DNA from: CAIWHR01 sp963781285 | GTDB lineage: Bacteria; Pseudomonadota; Gammaproteobacteria; Burkholderiales; Casimicrobiaceae | Assembly (NCBI GenBank): GCA_963781285.1 | Contig: CAWAFI010000003.1 | Location: forward strand, 310,001-374,000 | Reading direction: 5' to 3' | DNA: 64,000 nt | Shown: positions 33,740 through 43,169 of the stretch, in pieces | Layout of the letters: every line of letters begins with the position of its first letter | Numbering within the stretch: position 1 is the stretch's first letter | Notes under the pieces: generated by a model | The model's database searches: none | What the model saw: only the letters and a program-made list of their open reading frames with translations | Told to the model about the DNA's origin: nothing | Translations under genes and position numbers: made by a program

Positions 33740-34023
33740 AGTGAGCCGCGTCAGGTTTGTTCTCACCTGCTGATGAGTGTTGCGACGCCCCTTTGCCGCG
33801 ATCCGAAGGGCAGCTTGCATCAGTTTCAATGCCCGCTTCCGGCTCCGCGCGATGTCGGCAGTGGGTCGACCTTGGCCGAACGCGAATGTCAAAGTGCGGC
33901 CGACCGCGTCCATACGGCGAGATCGCCGACAGCGGTCGTTCGATGGCCCTATCGACCCGTAGCGGACGTACGCCGCGAATCTATCCGAGCCGGTAAGGCT
34001 GGACGCGCCGTGATTCCCCGACG

Positions 34024-34254
34024 TTACTCCTCCTTCCAATGCTTGAATCGAGGGCAGTTTGCGCCATCGAGGTAATGAACTTGGCGGCCCGCCAGATTGG
34101 GCGGCGCATCGGTGTTCGAACAAAGCCCATTGACGGTAAAGCTGACCGTCTTGTCGTTGGCGTTCCGAAAACGACGCCCCATCCACCAGACGCAGCGCCC
34201 GCATCGCGGGAGAACTGCAGTAGGGGTGGCGTTCGAGCACACGACATCCTCCAT
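34024..34254 (-). CDS. Small cysteine-containing hypothetical protein
   Basis: About 76 residues. MEDVVCSNATPTAVLPRCGR then CVWWMGRRFRNANDKTVSFT and CSNTDAPPNLAGRQVHYLDG, ending NCPRFKHWKEE. AAGG lies about nine bases before the ATG. Five cysteines spaced as pairs could bind a metal. The protein is cytoplasmic by sequence. No family recognised. The frame is open further upstream (to 34503), but without a convincing start. Confidence 0.4.
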   Translation of the reverse strand: MEDVVCSNATPTAVLPRCGRCVWWMGRRFRNANDKTVSFTVNGLCSNTDAPPNLAGRQVHYLDGANCPRFKHWKEE

Positions 34255-34703
34255 CGCGTCCGACCTTGTCACGTGAACCGACGATTCATCGCTCACTGTG
34301 GAAGCCGCATCATCGACATGCGGCGATCCATCGGCGAGACTCGGCCCCGAGTGTCCGCTGCGACGCAGAAGGATGTCCATGAATGGCATCCAGCAAGGTT
34401 CATACCAACCGCGGGACGTGGACTTACCGTCATCTACAAGTATCGCCCGCGTTTTCTGGGGCAACCATTGTCGAGCAGGACTCAGCGGGCGGGCACTCTG
34501 CATCTCGAACAGCTGCTATTGCCCGTCAGCGAAGTCCATGAGCGTCCGATTCTCCAGTGCGCGATAGGCAGCAGCGGGTCGTAACCGACCGTTCATCAAG
34601 GCCCTAAATCCGGGCGCAGGTCGGTGCCGCCGAGGGTCGCGTGAGCTAGAATCGCACGCTTGCGACGGACCGTATCGCGGGACGCCGCTGGCTCGCCGTT
34701 GTC
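34255..34703. other. 449-bp stretch without a supported gene
   Basis: Carries the promoter region of putA. A TAGAAT hexamer at 34647-34652 is a fair -10 element about 50 bases upstream of the ATG. No -35 was convincing. The minus-strand frame of the neighbouring small gene remains open through much of it. Confidence 0.35.
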
Positions 34704-37700
34704 ATGACCACACGTCCCGACGCTGGTACCGCGTTCGACTTCGCTTTCGCGCGCGACGTCGATACCGCGGCCGCGGCCCTCGCTCCGCTGCGCGAGCGCA
34801 TCGCGGCGGCGCATCGCGCCGACGAAGCAGCGACCGTCCTCGCGCTCGTCGCCGAGGCCCGCCTCTCGCCGCCACAGCTCGAGAAAACACAGGCGGTGGC
34901 AACAGCGCTGGCCGAAGCCGTGCGCGCCGAGCGCGCTCGCGCAGGTGGCGTCGACGCACTGATGCTCGAGTTCTCGCTCGACAGCCGCGAGGGCGTAGCG
35001 CTGATGTGCCTCGCCGAAGCGTTGTTGCGTATCCCGGATGCCGCCACGCGCGACCGGCTGATCCGCGACAAGCTGAGCCGCGGCGACTGGCGCGCGCACG
35101 TTGGCGCGTCGCCGTCGCTGTTCGTCAATGCCGCGGCGTGGGGATTGCTCGTTACCGGAAAGCTCGTCGACACGCGCAGCGAAGGGGCGCTGGAGCAGGC
35201 GATGGCATCGCTCCTGCGCAAGGGAGGCGAGCCGCTGATCCGCAAAGGTGTAGATCTTGCGATGCGGTTGCTGGGTCGCCAGTTCGTCACCGGCCGCACG
35301 ATGACCGAGGCGCTCGCCAACGCGCGTGAGCGCGAAGCGCGCGGCTACACGTTCTCGTTCGACATGCTGGGCGAGGCGGCGCTGACCGCGGCCGACGCGC
35401 AGCGCTATGTCGACGCGTACGAAGCCGCGATCCACACGATCGGTCGCGCGGCGAACGGCCGTGGCGTTATCGCGGGGCCCGGCATCTCGGTGAAGCTCTC
35501 GGCGCTGCATCCGCGCTACGCGCGATCGCAGCGGGAACGAGTCTTCGCGGAACTCGGGCCGCGGGTCGCAGCGCTGGCGCGCCTCGCGAAGCGCTACGAC
35601 ATCGGGTTCAACCTCGACGCCGAGGAGGCTGACCGGCTCGATCTGTCACTCGATCTTCTGGCGTGGCTCACCCGGGACCCGGACCTCGCAGGCTGGGACG
35701 GCCTGGGTTTCGTCGTGCAGGCCTACCAGAAGCGGGCCCGGCCGGCGATCGACTGGGTCGTCGCGCTCGCGCGGGAGCGCAAACGGCGGCTGATGTTGCG
35801 CCTGGTCAAGGGCGCGTACTGGGACAGCGAGATCAAACGCGCGCAGGTCGACGGCCTGCCGGGCTATCCGGTGTTCACGCGCAAGGGGCATACCGACGTC
35901 GCGTATCTCGCCTGCGCGAAGGCGATGCTCGCCGCGCCGGATGTACTCTATTCGCAGTTCGCGAGCCACAACGCATTCACGATCGCCGCCATCCACACGC
36001 TCGCGGGCGACGCGCGTTACGAGTTCCAGTGCCTGCACGGGATGGGCGAATCGATCTACGACGAGGTCGTCGGCCCCGGCAAGCTCGGCCGTTCGTGCCG
36101 GATCTACGCGCCGGTCGGCTCGCACGAGACGCTGCTCGCCTACCTCGTGCGGCGGTTGCTCGAAAACGGCGCCAACAGCTCGTTCGTCAATCGCATCGTC
36201 GATCCGGATGTAAGCATCGCTTCACTCGTTGTCGATCCCGTTGCCGCGGTGGAAAGGACCGGTGGTGCGCCGCATGCGAACCTGCCGGCGCCGATAGCGC
36301 TCTATCCGGGGCGCAGGAACTCGCAGGGTGTCGACTTGTCCGACGACGCCGCGCTGCGGACGCTCGCGGTGGATCTCGGCGTCGCGCCCTCGTACCGGGC
36401 TGCCGCGCCGCTTGTCGCTGGCAGCGTCTCCGCATCGGCCGCGGAACAGCACCGCGTACCGGTGGCGATCGTCAATCCGGCGGATCGCGATGACGTCGTC
36501 GGCACCGTGGTCGAGGCGACGCCCGACGACACGGCGCGCGCGATCGGCGTCGCGGCCGCTGAGGGAGCGCAATGGTCGCGGACGCCGGTAGCCGAGCGCG
36601 CGGCATGCCTCGAACACGCAGCCGACCTGCTCGAAGCGGAGCGTGCGACGTTCCTCGCGCTTGCGGTGCGCGAAGCCGGCAAGACATTGGGGAACGCCAT
36701 CGGCGAAGTGCGCGAGGCTGCCGACTTCCTTCGCTACTACGCTGGCGAAGCGCGACGGGAACTCGCGGCGCCAACTGTATCTGCGCTGGGGCCGATCGTC
36801 GCCATCGCACCGTGGAATTTTCCGCTGGCGATCTTCGTCGGCGAAGTCGGCGCCGCGCTAGCCGCGGGCAATCCGGTGCTCGCGAAGCCCGCCGAGCAGA
36901 CACCGCTGATCGCGCACGAGGTAGTGCGCCTCCTGCATCGCGCCGGTGTCCCACCCGCCGCGCTGCAATTCCTGCCGGGACGCGGCGAGACCGTCGGTGC
37001 GGCGCTGGTCGCCGATCCGCGCATCGCCGGCGTCGTGTTCACCGGCTCGACCGACGTGGCGCGGAGCATTCATCGGACACTCGCCAAACGCGACGACGAC
37101 CCGGTGCTGATCGCCGAGACGGGCGGCCAGAACGCGATGATCGTCGACAGCTCCGCCCTCGCCGAGCAGGTCGTCGCCGACGCCCTCGCGTCCGCGTTCG
37201 ACAGCGCTGGCCAGCGCTGCTCGGCGCTGCGGGTGCTGTGCCTGCAGGACGACATCGCCGGCCACATGCTCGAGATGCTGAAGGGCGCGATGCGCGAGCT
37301 GTCCCTCGGCGACCCGCGACGCCTCGCGACCGACGTCGGGCCGGTGATCGACGCCGAAGCGCGCGCGACGCTCGTCGCGCACGTCGAGCGGATGCGCGGG
37401 CTCGGATTCCAGGTGTTCGAATTGCCGCTGCCGGCGGCGCATGCACGCGGCACGTTCGTCGCGCCGACGCTGATCGAGCTGCCGGACCTCGCCGCGCTCG
37501 CGCATCTGGCGCGCGAGGTCTTCGGGCCGGTGCTGCACGTCGTCCGCTGGCACCGCGACGAGCTCGCAGCGCTGATCGGGAAGATCAATGCGATGGGCTA
37601 CGGCCTCACCCACGGCATCCACACGCGGATCGACGAAACCGCTGCCGAGATCCTTGCGCTCGTGCGTGCGGGCAATGTCTACGTCAATCGCAACATGATC

Positions 37701-38267
37701 GGCGCGGTGGTCGGCGTGCAGCCATTCGGCGGCCACGGACTGTCCGGCACCGGGCCCAAGGCCGGCGGACCGCTGTACCTGCGGCGGCTCGTGCGCGGCG
37801 CGGCGATGGCCGCGGCACCAGGAGCGCCCATCGCTCTGCCCGGCCCGACCGGCGAGTCGAACACGCTCGAGTTCCATGCGCGCGGTGTCGTCGCGTGCAT
37901 CGCCGACGACGAGCACGCGCTCGTCGCGCAGGCGAAGGCAGCACGCGCGGCGGGGAACACGCCGCTCTTGCTGCGCAATCCCGTCTCGCTGCGGGCGCGC
38001 GACGGCCTTTCCGATGGACGCGTGATCCTTGCCGACACGCTCGATCCCGCGGCCGTGGACGCCGTCCTGCTCGCCGTCGCTCCCGATCGCGCGCGCCGCG
38101 TGCACGCCACGCTCGCGGCCGCCGACGGCAAGATCGTTCCGGTGATCGTGGCCGGTAGTGACGGCAACTACGACGCGGCGCGGCTCGTCGTCGAGCGTAC
38201 GGTGACCGTCAACACGGCAGCGGCGGGCGGCAATGCGGCGCTGCTGTCGCTCGCCGAGGACGGTTGA
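34704..38267 (+). CDS. putA: Bifunctional proline dehydrogenase / P5C dehydrogenase (type B PutA)
   Basis: 1187 residues. Proline dehydrogenase domain about 80-490 with the barrel signatures GISVKLSALHPRY, LRLVKGAYWDSEIKRAQVDG and the FAD-binding YAPVGSHETLLAYLVRRLLE. Aldehyde dehydrogenase domain about 560-1025 with the catalytic glutamate in AETGGQN (near 805) and cysteine in GQRCSAL (near 838). A C-terminal 160-residue domain ends in VERTVTVNTAAAGGNAALLS, the conserved C-terminal motif of types B and C. The ribbon-helix-helix of type C is absent, so this PutA does not repress its own gene. It oxidises proline to glutamate, with channelled intermediate, at the inner membrane. First gene of an operon. 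Confidence 0.96.
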   Translation: MTTRPDAGTAFDFAFARDVDTAAAALAPLRERIAAAHRADEAATVLALVAEARLSPPQLEKTQAVATALAEAVRAERARAGGVDALMLEFSLDSREGVALMCLAEALLRIPDAATRDRLIRDKLSRGDWRAHVGASPSLFVNAAAWGLLVTGKLVDTRSEGALEQAMASLLRKGGEPLIRKGVDLAMRLLGRQFVTGRTMTEALANAREREARGYTFSFDMLGEAALTAADAQRYVDAYEAAIHTIGRAANGRGVIAGPGISVKLSALHPRYARSQRERVFAELGPRVAALARLAKRYDIGFNLDAEEADRLDLSLDLLAWLTRDPDLAGWDGLGFVVQAYQKRARPAIDWVVALARERKRRLMLRLVKGAYWDSEIKRAQVDGLPGYPVFTRKGHTDVAYLACAKAMLAAPDVLYSQFASHNAFTIAAIHTLAGDARYEFQCLHGMGESIYDEVVGPGKLGRSCRIYAPVGSHETLLAYLVRRLLENGANSSFVNRIVDPDVSIASLVVDPVAAVERTGGAPHANLPAPIALYPGRRNSQGVDLSDDAALRTLAVDLGVAPSYRAAAPLVAGSVSASAAEQHRVPVAIVNPADRDDVVGTVVEATPDDTARAIGVAAAEGAQWSRTPVAERAACLEHAADLLEAERATFLALAVREAGKTLGNAIGEVREAADFLRYYAGEARRELAAPTVSALGPIVAIAPWNFPLAIFVGEVGAALAAGNPVLAKPAEQTPLIAHEVVRLLHRAGVPPAALQFLPGRGETVGAALVADPRIAGVVFTGSTDVARSIHRTLAKRDDDPVLIAETGGQNAMIVDSSALAEQVVADALASAFDSAGQRCSALRVLCLQDDIAGHMLEMLKGAMRELSLGDPRRLATDVGPVIDAEARATLVAHVERMRGLGFQVFELPLPAAHARGTFVAPTLIELPDLAALAHLAREVFGPVLHVVRWHRDELAALIGKINAMGYGLTHGIHTRIDETAAEILALVRAGNVYVNRNMIGAVVGVQPFGGHGLSGTGPKAGGPLYLRRLVRGAAMAAAPGAPIALPGPTGESNTLEFHARGVVACIADDEHALVAQAKAARAAGNTPLLLRNPVSLRARDGLSDGRVILADTLDPAAVDAVLLAVAPDRARRVHATLAAADGKIVPVIVAGSDGNYDAARLVVERTVTVNTAAAGGNAALLSLAEDG

Positions 38268-38313
38268 GCGCGCGCTGGCTGCGACGTTGCGCGATCCTCT
38301 ACGGCAGAAGCCG

Positions 38314-39276
38314 ATGCGCTACTTCGACGCCGAAACAATCCGCGACCGGCTTCCCTGGCCCCGGATGCTTGATGCCCTCGATGCCATGCTGCAACAGGAC
38401 ATCGCGGCGCCGCTGCGCGCAAATTATCGGATCGAGGTTCCGGGCGCGCCCGACGCCTCGCTGCTGCTGATGCCGGCGTGGCGGACGGGCGCACGGATCG
38501 GCGTCAAGCTCGTCACCGTGTTCCCCGGCAATCGCGACCTCGGGCTGCGCGCGGTGAACGCGGTCTACGCGCTCTTCGACGCGCGCGACGGCGTGCCGCT
38601 CGCGCTGTTCGACGGCGAGGAGCTCACCGCGCGGCGCACCGCGGGCGCGTCGGCGTATGCGGCGCGATTCCTTGCCCGCCGCGATGCACGGCATCTGGTG
38701 ATGGTCGGCGCCGGCCGGCAGGCGCGCGGCCTCGTCGAGGCGCACCGGGTCGTCCGGCCGATCGAGCGTGTCAGCCTGTGGAGTCGCACACCCGGGCATG
38801 CGGACGCCGCTGCCCGCGACATGGCGCGCGACGGTTTGCCGGTCGTACCGGTGCGCGATCTCGAAGCGGCGGTACGTACGGCCGACATCGTCTCGTGCGC
38901 GACGCTGTCGACGCTACCTTTGGTACAGGGGGAATGGCTTGCGCCCGGCGTGCATCTCGATCTCGTCGGCGCATTCCGCGCCGCGATGCGCGAGACCGAC
39001 GACACGGCGATCGCGCGCGCCGACGTGATCGTGGTCGACGACCGTACGGCCGCCCTGGCCGAAGGCGGCGATCTGGTGCAGGCAATAAGGAGCGGCGCGA
39101 TTGCGGAGGCGTGCATCGCGGCGGAATTGCGCGACTTCGCGCGTGGTGTCCACCCCGGCCGCACGCGCGACGGCGAGATCACGGTGTTCAAGTCGGTGGG
39201 CTTCGCGCTCGAAGACCTGGCCGCGGCGAAGGCGGTCGTCGATGCGGAAGACTCCGGTCGCGTGGCGCTGGCATGA
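38314..39276 (+). CDS. Ornithine cyclodeaminase / mu-crystallin family protein
   Basis: 320 residues. The N-terminal dimerisation part contains SLLLMPAWRTGARIGVKLVT and FDGEELTARRTAGASAYAAR. The Rossmann nucleotide-binding domain has LVMVGAGRQARGLVEAH, and the C-terminal part has GVHLDLVGAFRAAMRETDD and GEITVFKSVGFALEDLAAA. Members convert ornithine to proline or reduce cyclic imines (ketimine or delta1-pyrroline-2-carboxylate reductases). Its place 46 bp behind putA suggests that it feeds proline or hydroxyproline-derived pyrroline into this pathway, which is an inference. The ATG at 38314 aligns with the usual family start. The downstream ORF begins with an ATGA overlap. Confidence 0.9.
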   Translation: MRYFDAETIRDRLPWPRMLDALDAMLQQDIAAPLRANYRIEVPGAPDASLLLMPAWRTGARIGVKLVTVFPGNRDLGLRAVNAVYALFDARDGVPLALFDGEELTARRTAGASAYAARFLARRDARHLVMVGAGRQARGLVEAHRVVRPIERVSLWSRTPGHADAAARDMARDGLPVVPVRDLEAAVRTADIVSCATLSTLPLVQGEWLAPGVHLDLVGAFRAAMRETDDTAIARADVIVVDDRTAALAEGGDLVQAIRSGAIAEACIAAELRDFARGVHPGRTRDGEITVFKSVGFALEDLAAAKAVVDAEDSGRVALA

Positions 39277-39449
39277 CCCGACGCGCGAGGGTTCGTGCGC
39301 GGGCGCTGGCTGCGATCCCCGATATGCCGGCGACGGTCGAAACGCGCGCGCTGGCGCTCGACGAGGCGACGTATGTTCATGCGATCGGCGCCGGCTGGGC
39401 GCCCGCGGGCACGCTGTACGTCGCGACGCGGCTCGGCGGCCGCCACTGA
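39273..39449 (+). CDS. Short ORF coupled to the cyclodeaminase gene
   Basis: 58 residues, starting MTRRARVRARALAAIPDMPA and ending GTLYVATRLGGRH. The ATG overlaps the preceding stop (ATGA), a normal signal of translational coupling. The N-terminus is very basic. It may be a small protein or a chance frame. No family recognised. Confidence 0.4.
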   Translation: MTRRARVRARALAAIPDMPATVETRALALDEATYVHAIGAGWAPAGTLYVATRLGGRH

Positions 39450-39478
39450 GCCGGCCACCGCGAACCGGCGGTGCGGCG

Positions 39479-39664
39479 TCACTGCATCGACGTATCTGGT
39501 GGACAGTGGCGTGACTCGTAGTCCTCGATGAGCGCGACAAGCTCGTCGAAGCGACGTCCCGTCGGCGTGTCCGGATCGGTCGCCATCAGGTCCTCGAGCT
39601 CGTCGAGCGCGGCGAGATACGCGGATTCGCTTGTCAGTTGAGCGGGATCGAGCAGATGCGGCAT
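39479..39664 (-). CDS. HigA-like antitoxin N-terminal domain without the DNA-binding part
   Basis: 61 residues. The core ALDELEDLMATDPDTPTGRR, FDELVALIEDYESRH is the N-terminal helix pair of HigA/MqsA-type antitoxin regulators (ALxEIExLxDxxPGTPEGDRL). The helix-turn-helix that normally follows is missing, because the frame stops after CPPDTSMQ. An AAGGAG lies eight bases before the ATG, so it can be translated. No toxin gene is adjacent (39450-39839 holds nothing else). It is either an orphan short antitoxin-like protein or a truncated relic. Confidence 0.6.
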   Translation of the reverse strand: MPHLLDPAQLTSESAYLAALDELEDLMATDPDTPTGRRFDELVALIEDYESRHCPPDTSMQ

Positions 39665-39839
39665 GGCGCAGCTCCTTGGCGATTCGGGATGACAGGGAGG
39701 ACGCGCATGCGCTGCGCGGGCTGTCGCCTCCCCCGCGGGGGTGACCGGCGACGCACGGCGCGCCCTCAACCGAATGATCGCCGTGGCGCCGGCGAATCGC
39801 TATTCGACGTTCGGATGAGACGCAGCGAGAGCGTACCGG

Positions 39840-40145
39840 TCAAAGGCGAACGCCGTCTGGCAGCAGCGCCCGCGTCTCGGGATGACGCTTCATGTACGTG
39901 CGCACGTACGAGCACCACGGCTCGACCTTGAGCCCGTTGGCGCTGGCGTAGGTCATTGCCGCCTCGACCAGCTGCCCGGCGATGCCGCGACCTTCGAGTC
40001 CGGTCGCGACTTCGGTGTGGTGCATCCGCATCACGCCGTCGACCAGGTGGTAGTCCGCACGGCACAGCAGACCGTCCACCGTCGCCTCGAAGCGGGAGGC
40101 GGCGGTGTTGTGGCGGATTTCAACCCGGCGTTTGTCGTCGTTCAC
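39840..40145 (-). CDS. Short GNAT-family acetyltransferase (YjdJ-like)
   Basis: 101 residues, characteristic of the short GCN5-related group: VEIRHNTAASRFEATVDGLL, then MRMHHTEVATGLEGRGIAGQ, which holds the acetyl-CoA pyrophosphate loop (G-x-G-x-A), and LKVEPWCSYVRTYMKRHPE. It likely acetylates a small amine or protein N-terminus; substrate unknown. The GTG at 40145 has GAGGG six bases upstream. It follows phaC on the same strand, 42 bp downstream of its stop, so the two may be cotranscribed. Confidence 0.88.
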   Translation of the reverse strand: MNDDKRRVEIRHNTAASRFEATVDGLLCRADYHLVDGVMRMHHTEVATGLEGRGIAGQLVEAAMTYASANGLKVEPWCSYVRTYMKRHPETRALLPDGVRL

Positions 40146-40187
40146 GCAATCCCTCGATGCGCAATCGGCAATCGTAGCGGGAGTCGG

Positions 40188-42119
40188 TTACTGCATCCGC
40201 ACGTAGCTCCCCGGCGCATCGCCGAGAGGCGGATAGCCCGCCTGCGGCGCTCCCATCGCGGGCGGTGCGACCGGCGCGCCGGAATAGGCGGCGACCCAGT
40301 CGGACCAGCGTGGCCACCACGAGCCCTCGCGCGGCGGCGTCTCGGCCACCCAGACCTCGGGATCGACGTAGTTGTCGGCGTTGCGCTTGGCCGCGACGCG
40401 GTAGTGGCGGCGCGGATGACCCGGCTCGGATACGATGCCCGCGTTGTGGCCGCCGCTCGTCAGCAGGAACGTGATGTCGGTGTCGGTCAGCAGGTGGAAC
40501 TTGTAGACCGAATGCCACGGCGCGACGTGGTCTTGCTCCGTGCCCACGGCGAACAGCGGCGTGCGGATCGAGGTCAGTGCAACCTGCTTGTCACCGGCGC
40601 GGTAGCGACCCTCGGCCAGGTCGTTGTCGAGGAACAGGTGGCGCAGGTACTCCGTATGCATCCGATACGGCATCCTTGTTGCGTCGGCGTTCCATGCCAT
40701 CAGATCGGTCATCGGCGCGCGCTCGCCCATCAGGTAGTCGTGAACGATCCGCGACCACACGAGGTCGTTCGAGCGCAGCATCTGGAATGCACCCGCCATC
40801 TGCTTGGTGTCGAGGAAGCCTTGCTCCCACATCATGTCTTCGAGGAACGAGAGCTGGCTTTCGTTGATGAAGAGCGTGAGCTCACCGGCCTCCTTGAAGT
40901 CGGCCTGCGCGGCAAAGAAGCTGACCGTCCTGAAGCGCTCGTCGCCGTCCCGCGCCATCGTCGCCGCGGCGATCGCGAGCAGCGTGCCGCCCAGGCAATA
41001 GCCGACACCGTGCACCTGCCGGTCGGGCACGATCGCGCCAATGGCGTCGAGCGCCGCCATCACTCCAAGCTTCCGGTAGTCCTCCATCGACAGATCGCGG
41101 TCTTCCGGCCCCGGGTTCTTCCACGACACCATGAACACCGTGTGGCCGCGCTCGGTCAGGAACCGCACCAGCGAATTCGACGGCGATAGGTCGAGGATGT
41201 AGTACTTCATGATCCATGCCGGGACGATCAGCACGGGTTCCGGCCGCACTTTCGCGGTCGTCGGCGCGTATTGAATCAGCTCGATCAACCGATTGCGATA
41301 GACGACCTTGCCCGGCGTGACCGCGACGTTGCGGCCGACCTCGAACTGCTCCGCGCCGACGGGCGGGCGCCCGCTGATCGCGCGCTCCCAGTCCTCGACG
41401 AAATTTTGCGCGCCGCGGACGAAATTCATCCCGCCTTCGCGCCGCGTGCGCTCCAGCACGTCGGGATTGGTCAGCAGCGTATTCGATGGCGAGAAGACGT
41501 CGAGAAACTGCCGCGTCGCGAACGCCACCATCTCCTCGTCCCGTTTGGCGACACCACGGACGCCGGTCATCGCGTTGTGCCACCATTGCTGGCCCAACAG
41601 GAACGCCTGGTAGATGTAATCGTAGGGCGGGTTCTGCCACGCTTCGCCCGAAAAGCGCCGATCCTGCGGCAGCGGCACGATGCACGGCTCCACGCCTTCC
41701 CGGTGGAACACGCGGCGGCTCGCGTAATTGGCAAGGCGCATCGCTTTCTTCAGCGCCTTCTCGACGAGCTGTGTCTGCTTGCCGGGCGCGAACGCGATGT
41801 GTGCGGCCCAGTCCATGTACGCGCCCATCATCGCCATCGGCGAAAGGCCCGCCGTGAAGCGGGCCGTCGCCGCGTGCACCGAGCGGTCGACGACGTCGGC
41901 GAACGCCGTTGACGCGTACGAATCACGGATGAACGACGGCTCGGGCGGCGCGGCAGTGGTGGGCAGCGCGGCGGGTTTGGCGGTCCTGCGCGGCTGGCGC
42001 TCTGCTGGTCCGGCTCGCTTTCCGGGCTTGCGGCGTGCGCGTCCAGATACCGGGCCTGTGGGTTCGTTCGCGGCCGGGGCGGTTATTGCGGGCAAAAGGT
42101 TGCTGCGTTCCGCGTCCAT
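40188..42119 (-). CDS. phaC: Poly(3-hydroxyalkanoate) synthase (class I type)
   Basis: 643 residues. After a low-complexity N-terminus rich in proline and basic residues (to about residue 60) the chain has the PhaC N-terminal domain (FVRGAQNFVEDWERAISGRP) and an alpha/beta hydrolase core with the lipase-like box GYCLGGT whose cysteine is the nucleophile (about residue 372). It continues with the aspartate in FAVGTEQDHVAPW and the histidine in GGHNAGIVSEPGHPRRHYR. It polymerises hydroxyacyl-CoA to storage granules. ATG 42119 has AAGGAG upstream. No phaA, phaB or phasin gene is adjacent, so its precursors must come from elsewhere. Confidence 0.93.
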   Translation of the reverse strand: MDAERSNLLPAITAPAANEPTGPVSGRARRKPGKRAGPAERQPRRTAKPAALPTTAAPPEPSFIRDSYASTAFADVVDRSVHAATARFTAGLSPMAMMGAYMDWAAHIAFAPGKQTQLVEKALKKAMRLANYASRRVFHREGVEPCIVPLPQDRRFSGEAWQNPPYDYIYQAFLLGQQWWHNAMTGVRGVAKRDEEMVAFATRQFLDVFSPSNTLLTNPDVLERTRREGGMNFVRGAQNFVEDWERAISGRPPVGAEQFEVGRNVAVTPGKVVYRNRLIELIQYAPTTAKVRPEPVLIVPAWIMKYYILDLSPSNSLVRFLTERGHTVFMVSWKNPGPEDRDLSMEDYRKLGVMAALDAIGAIVPDRQVHGVGYCLGGTLLAIAAATMARDGDERFRTVSFFAAQADFKEAGELTLFINESQLSFLEDMMWEQGFLDTKQMAGAFQMLRSNDLVWSRIVHDYLMGERAPMTDLMAWNADATRMPYRMHTEYLRHLFLDNDLAEGRYRAGDKQVALTSIRTPLFAVGTEQDHVAPWHSVYKFHLLTDTDITFLLTSGGHNAGIVSEPGHPRRHYRVAAKRNADNYVDPEVWVAETPPREGSWWPRWSDWVAAYSGAPVAPPAMGAPQAGYPPLGDAPGSYVRMQ

Positions 42120-42201
42120 GGCTACTCCTTGCGCGGGGTGGGTTGGATCACTGTCTGCCATGCATTTTGAGCCGTTTGCCCGTGGGGCCGGTTGACCGGA
42201 G

Positions 42202-43014
42202 TCATGGTTTGCTGCGGTTTTCCCTTCCCGCCGGGTGGAAGAGGTACGAGTCCATCGCCAGCACGCCGGCCTCGAAGCCATCCAATATGCGTTCGACCCG
42301 CGCTTGCCCGCCGGCGGCGCTCCAGGCGACGTGTAGCGGCAGGAAATGCTCCTCGGTCGGATGGGCCCGCGCGGCCTCGGGTGCGCGCTCACGGTAGGCA
42401 ATGAGTGCGTTGGCGTCGTGGGCGCGTAGCCGGTCGTCGATCCAGCCGGCGAAAGCCTGCGCGTATTTCATCGGCTCCTGCCGGCGCGGGTTCGCCATCC
42501 AGTCGCGCAGGTTGTGCGTCATGTGGCCCGAACCGACGATGAGCACACCATCGTTTGTGAGCGGCGAGAGCGCGCGCCCGAGCGCGACATGGTGCACGGC
42601 GCCAAGCTGGGGCTGCACCGAGAGTTGCACCACCGGCAAGTCGGCATCCGGATACATCCACAACAGCGGCACCCATGCGCCATGGTCGAGACCGCGACAG
42701 CCGTCGACGCCCGCAGTGATGCCGGCACCTTTCAGCAGCGTGACGACCTGGGTTGCAAATTCCGGCGCGCCCGGAACCGGGTAACGGAGCTTGTAGAGTT
42801 CCGCAGGGAAGCCACCGAAATCGTGGATCGTTTCCGGTTTGGGGTTGCCGGTCAGCATCGGCACCGACGTTTCCCAGTGCGCCGAGACCATCAGCACGGC
42901 GCGTGGCCGCGGCAGCGTGCGGCCGAGCTTCGCCCACGCCGTGCCCGCGGCGCCCGGCTGGATCGCGGCCATCGGCGATCCGTGCGAGAGGAAAAGCGTG
43001 GGGAAGGAATTCAT
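42202..43014 (-). CDS. ygiD: 4,5-DOPA-extradiol dioxygenase-like protein (LigB superfamily)
   Basis: 270 residues. Contains the metal ligands LFLSHGSPM, VSAHWETSVP and a conserved H in LDHGAWVPLLWMYPDAD, plus LIVGSGHMTHNL. These are the family features of the E. coli YgiD/plant DODA group (class III extradiol ring-cleaving dioxygenases). The enzyme cleaves catechol-type rings such as DOPA in vitro; the natural substrate is unsettled. The ATG at 43014 aligns with the family start. It lies 155 bp downstream of doxX on the same strand; the two are read away from a LysR regulator. Confidence 0.9.
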   Translation of the reverse strand: MNSFPTLFLSHGSPMAAIQPGAAGTAWAKLGRTLPRPRAVLMVSAHWETSVPMLTGNPKPETIHDFGGFPAELYKLRYPVPGAPEFATQVVTLLKGAGITAGVDGCRGLDHGAWVPLLWMYPDADLPVVQLSVQPQLGAVHHVALGRALSPLTNDGVLIVGSGHMTHNLRDWMANPRRQEPMKYAQAFAGWIDDRLRAHDANALIAYRERAPEAARAHPTEEHFLPLHVAWSAAGGQARVERILDGFEAGVLAMDSYLFHPAGRENRSKP

Positions 43015-43169
43015 CTTCGCTCCGATCGCGGGCCTGCCGGCTTGGCGTCGATACACTTTCGGGCAGACGCGTTCGCCGGCTCGCGTCTCGTTTGACCGAT
43101 CCCTCGGCCTTCAGTGCCGTCTCGACCGCGGGCCGCGTGGCGGCCCGGGTTGCAGCAATGTTGGCGGTT

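Noticed and set aside
36572..38158. 528-residue plus-strand frame inside putA
   Set aside because: Another frame of a gene with intact PutA domains; dominated by arginine.
39479..39839. Complete toxin-antitoxin pair
   Set aside because: Only the antitoxin-like part is present; no toxin reading frame is found on either side.
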